From assembly GCF_900187505.1 (NCBI RefSeq), contig NZ_FYDL01000019.1, positions 1 to 64,000 of the forward strand: a DNA stretch of 64,000 bases, written 5' to 3'. The translations under genes were made by a program, and so were the position numbers. Positions 26,324-33,306 of the stretch are shown here, piece after piece. This DNA comes from Pseudomonas sp. Irchel s3h17. GTDB taxonomy: Bacteria; Pseudomonadota; Gammaproteobacteria; Pseudomonadales; Pseudomonadaceae. The notes beneath the pieces are model-generated. The model saw nothing but the letters and a program-made list of their open reading frames with translations. It searched no databases and had not been told where the DNA came from. Within the stretch, counting starts at the first letter, position 1. Every line of letters begins with the position of its first letter.

Positions 26324-26430
26324 CGTTATATCGCGATGAGGCGAACTTTAAATCGGTATTTCGCGATATACCAATATGATTTTGGTCTGACGTCAGCATA
26401 AATCGGTATATCGAGTTATAACGATATATT
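26324..26430. promoter_or_regulatory. Repeated operator-like dyads between arsR and acpH
   Basis: Two imperfect copies of AATCGGTATwTCGmGwTATA start at 26351 and 26401, exactly 50 bp apart; the first contains the dyad GGTAT..ATACC. A shorter third match, TTATATCGCGAT, lies at about 26325-26336. They fill the divergent promoter region and are probably ArsR binding sites. Confidence 0.65.
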
Positions 26431-26454
26431 GGGTGCGGTGCTAAGCTATGCACC

Positions 26455-27039
26455 ATGAACTATCTCGCACATCTTCACCTCGGTGGCCAGCGTCCCGGTC
26501 AATTGCTCGGCAGTTTGTATGGCGATTTTGTCAAAGGCCGGCTGCATGGGCAGTTCAACCCGGAGATCGAGCACGCCATCACCCTGCATCGACAAATCGA
26601 TGTGTTCACCGACCGCCATGTGCTGGTGGATGTCGCGTTGTCGCGATTTACCCTGACTCGGCGGCGTTATGCCGGGATCGTGCTCGATGTGTTTTTCGAC
26701 CACTGCCTGGCGCGGGACTGGGCGCTGTACGCCGACTCATCGCTTGCGCATTTCACCGCGGATGTTTACCGAGTGCTTGCCGCCGAACCACAGTTGCCGG
26801 GGCGGCTGGCGCAGATCGCGCCGTACATGGCCGCGGATGACTGGCTGGGTTCGTACCGGGAGTTTGCGGTGCTGGATCAGGTGTTGCGCGGGATCTCGCG
26901 ACGCTTGTCGCGCCCGGAAGAACTGGCGGCGGCGATGCAGGAGCTGGAGCGGTTGTATGAACCGTTGAGCGAGGACTTTCGGTTGTTCTATCCGCAGCTC
27001 CAGGCGTTTGCGCACAACCATCTGACAGCACCGCGTTGA
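26455..27039 (+). CDS. acpH: Acyl carrier protein phosphodiesterase
   Basis: A 194-residue member of the AcpH family (DUF479), which removes the 4-phosphopantetheine group from holo-ACP. The start MNYLAHLHLGG and the metal-binding segment GDFVKGRL, followed by LHRQIDVFTDRH and VLDVFFDHCLARDW, are family hallmarks from the HD-like fold. Length is normal. It is divergent from arsR, is followed by its own terminator and overlaps the last operator-like dyad region by proximity only. Confidence 0.9.
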   Translation: MNYLAHLHLGGQRPGQLLGSLYGDFVKGRLHGQFNPEIEHAITLHRQIDVFTDRHVLVDVALSRFTLTRRRYAGIVLDVFFDHCLARDWALYADSSLAHFTADVYRVLAAEPQLPGRLAQIAPYMAADDWLGSYREFAVLDQVLRGISRRLSRPEELAAAMQELERLYEPLSEDFRLFYPQLQAFAHNHLTAPR

Positions 27040-27040
27040 T

Positions 27041-27079
27041 GTGGGAGAGCACCGCCTGGCGCTCTCCCACAGGGTTTTT
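27041..27079 (+). terminator. Rho-independent terminator after acpH
   Basis: GTGGGAGAGC (27041-27050) pairs with GCTCTCCCAC (27061-27070), followed by AGGG and TTTTT. It begins one base past the acpH stop. Confidence 0.9.
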
Positions 27080-27099
27080 GTACCCGCTGGGAGCCTGTG

Positions 27100-27897
27100 T
27101 CAGGCAGCGATGGCCGGGCGCGAAGGGACGGGTTGTGCTGGTTTTGGAACTTCACCGAACAACACCCTTTGCACCGCCTGCTGTGCGGCGAACGCCAGTG
27201 CCGCCCGTTCCTGGCCGTGGCAGGCAATCGGTTTGAGCAGGTGGATATGCACGTCGCCCTGATCGTTGGCGAACAGGCGCATCAGATGTGAAAGCAGATC
27301 GTCGTCACCGATGAAGGGGGCCAGCGTATCAATCTGGCCATCACGCAGGTAACGAATGGCCACCGGTTGCAGCGCCACGTCCGCGTCGATGGCCGCCGAC
27401 AACAAGCGACCATGGAAGGTGCGCAACGAGCGGCCATCGGTGGTCGTGCCTTCTGGGAATATCACCAACGGGTGTTGGTGCTCCAGATGGCGACTCATCT
27501 GTTTGCGCACCAGTTGGCTGTCACCCGCGCCCCGGCGAATGAACAGGCTGCCGGCCTTGGCGGCGAGCCAGCCGGCAACCGGCCAGGTGCGCACTTCGGC
27601 CTTGGACAGGAACGACAGGGGCGTGAGCATGCCCAGCAAGGGGATGTCGGTCCAGGACACGTGGTTGCTGACCCAGAGCATCGGCCGTTGCGGCACGTCA
27701 CCGTGCACCGTGACGCGAAACGGCAGGGCATTGCTCAGGCGGGTCATGAAAAAACGCGACCAGCGTTGGCGCCGCACCATGGAGTTGGCCAGGCCCATGC
27801 GTTCGAACAGGCCGAACAGTGCGGCCATGCTCAGGCCCAGCGCCACCACCAGTAGCACTCGCGCAATTCGCGCGTACACCCGCAGGCGGCTCATCAT
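27100..27897 (-). CDS. olsA: Lyso-ornithine lipid O-acyltransferase (OlsA), PlsC family
   Basis: A 265-residue membrane-associated acyltransferase. The acyltransferase boxes are visible: NHVSWTD (HX4D-like, NHxSWxD), a second block around GSLFIRRGAGDS and the FPEGTTTDGRSL block III. An N-terminal hydrophobic segment anchors it. Next to olsB it most likely acylates lyso-ornithine lipid to ornithine lipid; on its own it could be read as a general PlsC. Its start overlaps the olsB stop in ATGATGA, showing coupling. Confidence 0.88.
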   Translation of the reverse strand: MMSRLRVYARIARVLLVVALGLSMAALFGLFERMGLANSMVRRQRWSRFFMTRLSNALPFRVTVHGDVPQRPMLWVSNHVSWTDIPLLGMLTPLSFLSKAEVRTWPVAGWLAAKAGSLFIRRGAGDSQLVRKQMSRHLEHQHPLVIFPEGTTTDGRSLRTFHGRLLSAAIDADVALQPVAIRYLRDGQIDTLAPFIGDDDLLSHLMRLFANDQGDVHIHLLKPIACHGQERAALAFAAQQAVQRVLFGEVPKPAQPVPSRPAIAA

Positions 27898-28649
27898 ACG
27901 GCCGCCTTGAAGTGCTTGGCGTAACGCGGGCATAACTCATCGCGCTTGAGCAGGATGAACACGTCGGCGACCTGGAAGTCCTCGTCCCAGCACGGTTCGC
28001 CACAGATCTTCGCGCCCAGGCGCATGTAGGCCTTGAGCAGTGGAGGCATTTCGGCAATCACGTTGGACGGGATGTCCAGTCTCGGCAGTGGTTTCTTCGG
28101 CTCGGCGCGCAGATGGTCGGTGCACAGGTAGCGTTCGCGCAGGCGCTGCATGATTGCCTGGGCCTGGATCCCACCGTCCTGCATCGGAATGCTCGCGCAA
28201 CCCATCAGGTAGCTGTAGCCGCCCTGGTTCAGCACTTCGGCCAGTTCGCCCCACAGGACGGCGATGGTGCCACCGTTGCGGTAGGCCGGGTCGACGCAGG
28301 TCCGCCCGATCTCCAGGATCGGGCCTTGCAGGTGCACCAGGCCATGCAGGCTGAATTCTTCTTCGCTGTAGAAACGCCCCAGGCTGCTGGCGGCCTGGTG
28401 GTCGAGCAGACGGGTGGTGGCCACCAGGCGCCCGGTGCTCAAGTCACGGACTCCGATGTGGGTGCAATGAACGTCATAGTCATCCATGTCCAGGCCCCGT
28501 TCCGCGCCTTTGAGTTTGGCGTTGAACTCGCCGCTGAATACGCTGAAACGCAGGGCCTGGGCTTGCTGCAGCGCCTGGGGGCCGATCAGGCGTTCGGCTT
28601 GCAGGCGGCGTTCAGTGCCGGTGTCGCTGATGCGTGCGATCTGAGTCAT
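27894..28649 (-). CDS. olsB: L-ornithine N(alpha)-acyltransferase (OlsB)
   Basis: A 251-residue GNAT-like hemolysin-family acyltransferase that makes lyso-ornithine lipid from ornithine and a 3-hydroxyacyl-ACP. Family features: QAQALRFSVFSGEFNA, DDYDVHCTHIGVRD, GPILEIGRTCVDPAYRNGGTIAVLWGELAE and MGCASIPM. The start MTQIARISDTGTERRLQAERL is chosen over an upstream in-frame ATG because family proteins begin near here. A phosphate-free lipid product and the direct-repeat element at 28754-28772 suggest PhoB control. Confidence 0.9.
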   Translation of the reverse strand: MTQIARISDTGTERRLQAERLIGPQALQQAQALRFSVFSGEFNAKLKGAERGLDMDDYDVHCTHIGVRDLSTGRLVATTRLLDHQAASSLGRFYSEEEFSLHGLVHLQGPILEIGRTCVDPAYRNGGTIAVLWGELAEVLNQGGYSYLMGCASIPMQDGGIQAQAIMQRLRERYLCTDHLRAEPKKPLPRLDIPSNVIAEMPPLLKAYMRLGAKICGEPCWDEDFQVADVFILLKRDELCPRYAKHFKAAV

Positions 28650-28753
28650 TGCGAGTCTCCGTACGGGCTGCGCACCCATCGTGGGTTGCAGTCGATCGAC
28701 TTTGTTGTGCAAAGTCAGGCTATGTAGCCCCGGTGTCATCGCCATGAAGTTTT

Positions 28754-28772
28754 GGTGATGCTTGTGTGACAG
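28754..28772 (-). promoter_or_regulatory. Possible PHO box upstream of olsB
   Basis: On the minus strand the sequence is CTGTCACACAAGCATCACC: two 7-bp direct repeats, CTGTCAC and GCATCAC, with the 11-bp period of PhoB sites. The first is a near-perfect half-site and the second matches only in its last four bases. It lies about 105 bp before olsB and 18 bp before the divergent gene. Confidence 0.4.
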
Positions 28773-28789
28773 CCCTTGAGGACCCCGTT

Positions 28790-29677
28790 ATGCCTTGGCA
28801 AGCCCTGTTGAACTGCACTGCGCGACTGCCCGCAAACCCTGACCTGGCCGAGGGTTACGCGAATTTGCTGGACCTCCTGGGCGGGGTCTCGCCCTTCGAG
28901 TTGGCGGTGCGCGGCGGGCGCATGATGGCGACGCCCGGGCAGGCCTTCCTGGTGGGGTACCAGGCCGCGTTGCGCATGTTATGGCCCAGCGCACCGCACA
29001 GTCTGGGTGCCTTGTGTGCGACCGAACAGCGCAGCCTGCGGCCGGCCGACATGCAAACCCGCCTGGCCGACTTGCGCTTGAGCGGGCGCAAGGATTTCGT
29101 TACCGCGGGCAATGCGGCGGACTGGATGCTGGTGGCAGCGCGCAGCGAGGAGGTGGGCGAGGCTCCCCGCTTGAGCCTGGCGGTGGTGTACCGTGGTGAG
29201 TCTGGCGTCCGGGTGGAAAAATTGCCGGCGATACCGTTGATGCCGGACATCAGCCACGGTCGGCTGTACCTTGAAAACGCCGCCTGTGAGCTGTTGGCCG
29301 GCGATGGCTGGGATGCCTACGTCAAGCCTTTCAGGACCCTCGAAGACCTCTATGTGCTCAGCGCCATGAGCGCCTGGCTGTATGGTGTCGGCCAGGACTG
29401 TGGCTGGACGCAATCGCTGCAACTGCAACTGCTGGCGCTGCTGGCCGGGTGCGCGGAAGCCAGTCGCCAGCCACCCGACAGCCGCGCCAGCCATGTGCTG
29501 CTGGGTGGCCTGTTCGCGCAGTTCGACGGTTTGAAGGCGACGCTCAATGCAGCCTTTGCCGCTGGCCCCGCCGAGTGGGCGGCGCTGTGGGCAAGGGATC
29601 AGGCGGTGCTGGATCTGGCGGCAGGGGCCAGGGCCAAGCGGTTGGCCAAGGCGTTGGCGGATGTTTCGTTGACGTGA
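28790..29677 (+). CDS. Acyl-CoA dehydrogenase-like protein, short form
   Basis: A 295-residue protein resembling the middle and C-terminal parts of acyl-CoA dehydrogenases: LGALCATEQ, DLRLSGRKDFVTAGNAADWMLVAAR and a helical C-terminus. True family members have about 380 residues and a catalytic Glu; here the N-terminal helical domain is much shortened and I cannot place the catalytic base, so activity is doubtful. The start at 28790 has GAGGA 7 nt upstream. It is divergent from olsB with a shared 140-bp promoter region, which may hint at a role in lipid metabolism. Confidence 0.75.
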   Translation: MPWQALLNCTARLPANPDLAEGYANLLDLLGGVSPFELAVRGGRMMATPGQAFLVGYQAALRMLWPSAPHSLGALCATEQRSLRPADMQTRLADLRLSGRKDFVTAGNAADWMLVAARSEEVGEAPRLSLAVVYRGESGVRVEKLPAIPLMPDISHGRLYLENAACELLAGDGWDAYVKPFRTLEDLYVLSAMSAWLYGVGQDCGWTQSLQLQLLALLAGCAEASRQPPDSRASHVLLGGLFAQFDGLKATLNAAFAAGPAEWAALWARDQAVLDLAAGARAKRLAKALADVSLT

Positions 29678-29760
29678 CGAGCCAGGTCGCGAACCACCTG
29701 ATTTCGAACTGTCATTGATCTCGACTAGGCTCAGCAGATTCAATTCGCCGAGCCCTCGTC

Positions 29761-30855
29761 ATGTTCAAAGGCTTGTCCCTGCTGTTGATGCTATTGGTCA
29801 GCTGTTCGGTGTGCGCCGAAAGCTGGCCCACTGATCAATGGCCACCTGGCTCCAAGGTCAGCGGGCCTGCGCTTCAAGCGCTGGAGGATTACGCCTTTGC
29901 CCCTCGGGACGACGCCACCCGCAAAGGCATTCGCACCGATGCCTTGCTGGTGATTCGCGACGGCCAGTTGATCTATGAACGCTACGCCGGCCTCACGACC
30001 GCCGACACTCCGCACCTGACCTGGTCGGTCAGCAAGAGCCTGCTGGCCGCCCTGCTGGGGGTGGCCTATGGCGAAGGGGTGTTGCGGTTGCAGGACCCGG
30101 TCGCGAAGTTTTATCCACCGATGCAGCGTCATCCGGGCGTGACCCTTGCCGATCTGTTGCACTGGGCATCGGGGCTGGACTGGCAGGAAGATTACGAGTA
30201 CGCACCGCTGAACTCTTCCGTGGTGGCCATGCTGTATACCCGCGGTCACGCCGACATGGCCGCCTTTACGGCCGGCCATGACCCGTTCAGCCCGCCGGGC
30301 CAGCACTTTCGTTACTCCAGCGGCGACAGCAATCTGTTGGCCGCCGCGCTCAAGGCCATGGTGGGGGCGCAACGATATGCCGACTATCCCTGGCGTGCGC
30401 TGTTCGAGCCGCTGGGGATCCGCAGCGCGGTGTGGGAAACCGATGCCAGCGGCACTTTTGTTGCTTCGTCCTATGTCTACATGACGGCCCGTGACCTGGC
30501 GCGTATCGGCCTGCTGATGCAGCGCAACGGTCGGTGGGGCGAGGACCAGTTATTGCCCAGGGACTGGGTGGCGTTCAGTCTCCAGCCATTCGCCGGGTAC
30601 CGGGCCCATCAGGACGCTGCGGTACCCGGGGGACATTGGTGGCTCAACCGGGCGGTTGATGGTGCGCCAAGACCCTGGCCGGACGCGCCCGAAGCGACCT
30701 TCGCCGCCCTGGGACACTGGGGGCAGGCGCTGTATGTGCTGCCCGGTGAAAACCTGGTGATCGTGCGTTATGGCGATGACCGTGATGGCAGTTATCGGCA
30801 CAACGAATTGCTCAAGCGTGCGCTGGCGGCCTTTGCGCAGAAGGCGCGGCCATGA
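29761..30855 (+). CDS. Periplasmic serine hydrolase, beta-lactamase/PBP-like
   Basis: A 364-residue precursor with a cleavable signal (MFKGLSLLLMLLVSCSVCAES). The class C beta-lactamase/esterase fold is indicated by the SxxK motif SVSK (TWSVSKSLLAALLG) and the YxN-type motif RYSSGDSN. It is in the esterase EstB-like group of unknown substrate; a classical AmpC role is unlikely as the surrounding motifs differ. The end overlaps the next gene by four bases, so they are probably one unit. Confidence 0.85.
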   Translation: MFKGLSLLLMLLVSCSVCAESWPTDQWPPGSKVSGPALQALEDYAFAPRDDATRKGIRTDALLVIRDGQLIYERYAGLTTADTPHLTWSVSKSLLAALLGVAYGEGVLRLQDPVAKFYPPMQRHPGVTLADLLHWASGLDWQEDYEYAPLNSSVVAMLYTRGHADMAAFTAGHDPFSPPGQHFRYSSGDSNLLAAALKAMVGAQRYADYPWRALFEPLGIRSAVWETDASGTFVASSYVYMTARDLARIGLLMQRNGRWGEDQLLPRDWVAFSLQPFAGYRAHQDAAVPGGHWWLNRAVDGAPRPWPDAPEATFAALGHWGQALYVLPGENLVIVRYGDDRDGSYRHNELLKRALAAFAQKARP

Positions 30856-31178
30856 CGCGCGGTTTCGTTCGCCGACGACCCTGGCTCACGTTGGTGTGGG
30901 TCGCGGTGCTCGTGCTGCTGGGGTGGGGCTGGCAGCAGCGGGTCGCATTATGGGCGTTCCCGGACATCATCAGCGCCTACACCGCCAAGGAGTATTGTTC
31001 GTGCCGCTATGTGGCTCATCAGCCAGCGGACTATTGCCTGGGCTATGTGAAGCAGTACGTGCCCATCAACGGGTTCATCGATGACGCCGAGCGTAAGCGG
31101 GTCACGGCCAGTGGCATGGGGCGCAGCAACACGGCGGCCTGGCTCGGTGCCCGCCAGGGCTGCCGCTTGACGCCCTAG
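30852..31178 (+). CDS. Small membrane-anchored cysteine-rich hypothetical protein
   Basis: A 108-residue protein with one N-terminal membrane helix (about residues 10-28) and a short periplasmic domain with four cysteines (EYCSCRYVAHQPADYC and QGCRLTP), enough for two disulfides. I do not recognise a catalytic motif. The start overlaps the stop of the serine hydrolase gene (ATGA), suggesting the two act in one envelope process, perhaps as enzyme and accessory factor. Confidence 0.75.
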   Translation: MTRGFVRRRPWLTLVWVAVLVLLGWGWQQRVALWAFPDIISAYTAKEYCSCRYVAHQPADYCLGYVKQYVPINGFIDDAERKRVTASGMGRSNTAAWLGARQGCRLTP

Positions 31179-31262
31179 GCCTCGCTCTTTTGCCCGCTGC
31201 TGTTTGCAAGCGCCTCGACTCAGGCTAAGGTTCGGCTCAGGTTTACTTGCCCATGAGTCTCT

Positions 31263-31853
31263 ATGTTCAAGCGGTTCTGCTGCACCTCCCTGGCCTGCTT
31301 GCCGTTGCTGTTGGCAACCGTGCCGGCCCACGCCAATTGGTATCTGGACGGTGAGTCTTCACGACTGTCGTTCGTGTCCACCAAGAACACCAATATCTCC
31401 GAAGTTCAGCGCTTTCTGGTGCTGCACGGTCAGGTCGATCCCAAGGGGCTGGCGCAAGTCGAGGTCGAGCTGGAGTCGATCAACAGCGGCATTCCGCTAC
31501 GCGATGAGCGTATGCGCAAGGAACTGTTCGAGATACAGGCCTTTCCCGAAGCCCTGATCACGGCTCAGATCGATCTGCGACCGATCAACGACCTGGCCTC
31601 CGGCGCGCAACTGGAGTTGCGCTTGCCGCTGACCGTCAGCCTTCACGGCCAACAACACCAGTACAACGCCGAGCTGTTGGCGACCCGCCTGGATGACCGA
31701 CGCTTTCAGGTGGTCACCCTTGAGCCCGTGGTCATCAGCGCCGAGGATTTCAATCTTGCCCCGGGGCTTGAGCGCTTGCGCCAGGTTGCCGGTTTGTCGG
31801 CGATCAGCCTGTCGGTACCGGTGGGCGCGGTACTGATTTTTACGGCGCGCTGA
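31263..31853 (+). CDS. YceI-family periplasmic protein
   Basis: A 196-residue precursor with a signal peptide (cleavage after AHA). The mature part is the YceI lipocalin-like beta-barrel: NWYLDGESSRLSFVSTK at the start, VEVELESINSGIPLRDERMRKELFE and the conserved central LTVSLHGQ. YceI proteins bind polyisoprenoids or amphiphiles. It ends one base before the cardiolipin synthase gene, so the two are probably co-transcribed. Confidence 0.88.
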   Translation: MFKRFCCTSLACLPLLLATVPAHANWYLDGESSRLSFVSTKNTNISEVQRFLVLHGQVDPKGLAQVEVELESINSGIPLRDERMRKELFEIQAFPEALITAQIDLRPINDLASGAQLELRLPLTVSLHGQQHQYNAELLATRLDDRRFQVVTLEPVVISAEDFNLAPGLERLRQVAGLSAISLSVPVGAVLIFTAR

Positions 31854-31854
31854 C

Positions 31855-33012
31855 ATGCGCGGCGCAGTGTTCCCCTGGCGCGACGGCAACCGTTATGAGC
31901 TGCTGATCGATGGCCCGCAATTCTTTCCGCGAATGCTGGTGGCGATTGCCCGCGCCCAGGAACAAGTCGAACTGGAGCTCTACCTGGTGGAGGCGGGGGC
32001 GTGTGCCGAAGCCATGGTCCAGGCGCTGGTGCAGGCCGCCGAGCGCGGCGTGCGTGTGCGCTGCCTGTTCGATGACTATGGCAGCCTGGCGTTTACCCTG
32101 AGCCTGCGTCAGCGGCTGATGGCCGCCGGTGTCGAGCTGCGGTTTTACAATCGCCTGAACTGGCGGCGCTGGTTGGGCAACTTCTACCGCGATCACCGCA
32201 AATTGCTATTGGTCGATCAGACGCTGGCGGTGGTCGGGGGCACCGGTGTCACGGATGAATTCTGGACGCCGGGGCACGACACCAGCGAGTGGCATGAGGT
32301 GATGGTGGAAATCAGCGGCCCCCTGGTGCTCGACTGGCAGTTGCTGTTTGACCGGCAATGGATCGCCAACCGTCACCGTCGAGCCTGGAAACCCGCCGCG
32401 CACTTCGGTTTGCCGCGCCTGCCCCGGGTGCCGTCAGCGGGGCAGGGCATGGGGCGTGTGGCGTACGCCGACGCCGGTCAGCACCGGGACATCCTGCAGT
32501 CGCTGTTCCGTGCCTTGAACAGCGGTCAGCAGCGGATCTGGCTGGCCACGCCGTATTTCCTGCCGACCTGGAAGGTCCGCCGCTCGCTGCGCAAGGCTGC
32601 CGCACGGGGCATCGATGTACGCCTGCTACTCACCGGGCCGCGTACCGATCACCCATCGGTGCGTTACGCCGGGCATCGCTACTACCCACGACTGCTCAAG
32701 GCCGGCGTGAAAATTTTCGAGTACCAGCCGTGTTTCCTGCACCTGAAGATGGTCCTGGTGGATGACTGGGTCAGCATCGGCTCATGCAATTTCGATCACT
32801 GGAATCTGCGCTTCAACCTGGAAGCCAATCTGGAGGCCATCGATCCGGCGCTGACGCTGGCGGTGGCGAGGAGCTTCGAGAACGACTTTGCCTTGAGTCA
32901 GCGGGTCAGTCTGGAGGAATGGCAACGGCGACCGTTGTGGAAGCGGGTCAAGCAGCGGGTGTGGGGATGGGTGGACCGGGTGGTGGTCAATCTGCTGGAT
33001 CGGCGGGGCTGA
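31855..33012 (+). CDS. clsB: Cardiolipin synthase, ClsB-like phospholipase D family
   Basis: A 385-residue enzyme with two HKD motifs: His114/Lys116/Asp121 in DHRKLLLVD and His296/Lys298/Asp303 in HLKMVLVDD. It lacks the N-terminal membrane helices of ClsA and has the length of ClsB (about 400 residues), which transfers phosphatidyl groups to phosphatidylglycerol or other acceptors at the inner membrane. A basic C-terminal tail is present. The preceding yceI gene is one base away. Confidence 0.87.
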   Translation: MRGAVFPWRDGNRYELLIDGPQFFPRMLVAIARAQEQVELELYLVEAGACAEAMVQALVQAAERGVRVRCLFDDYGSLAFTLSLRQRLMAAGVELRFYNRLNWRRWLGNFYRDHRKLLLVDQTLAVVGGTGVTDEFWTPGHDTSEWHEVMVEISGPLVLDWQLLFDRQWIANRHRRAWKPAAHFGLPRLPRVPSAGQGMGRVAYADAGQHRDILQSLFRALNSGQQRIWLATPYFLPTWKVRRSLRKAAARGIDVRLLLTGPRTDHPSVRYAGHRYYPRLLKAGVKIFEYQPCFLHLKMVLVDDWVSIGSCNFDHWNLRFNLEANLEAIDPALTLAVARSFENDFALSQRVSLEEWQRRPLWKRVKQRVWGWVDRVVVNLLDRRG

Positions 33013-33105
33013 ACTCAGCCTCCCAAACACCGCAAGCCTGTGGGGAGTCATGGTCTCGGTCGCATGGCTGCTTTGTCAGGCGCGGGGATGCCGAACACGT
33101 GTCCC

Positions 33106-33239
33106 GTGGCGAGCGAGCGAGCTTGCTCGCGCTGGGCTGCGCAGCAGCCCCAAAACCGGTCACCGAGTGTTACCTGAAAGACTGCGATCGTCTTGTTGGG
33201 GGCGCTTCGCGCACCAGCGCGAGCAAGCTCGCTCGCCAC
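33106..33239. repeat. REP doublet (REPIN-like)
   Basis: GTGGCGAGCGAGCGAGCTTGCTCGC at the left and its inverted counterpart GCGAGCAAGCTCGCTCGCCAC at the right enclose a variable core with its own GGGCTGCGCAGCAGCCC hairpin. This is the usual arrangement of Pseudomonas REPINs, moved in trans by RAYT transposases. Confidence 0.85.
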
Positions 33240-33268
33240 ATCACGGCGTGAGTACATCGGCGGTCATT

Positions 33269-33295
33269 GTAGGAGCGAGCAAGCTCGCTCCTACC
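33269..33295. repeat. Short REP-like palindrome
   Basis: GTAGGAGCGAGCAAGCTCGCTCCTAC is a perfect palindrome of a different REP class (GTAGGAGCG ends) just downstream of the doublet. It may also cap the bglX transcript, whose stop is 12 bp to its right. Confidence 0.8.
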
Positions 33296-33306
33296 GTTGA
33301 TGTGCG

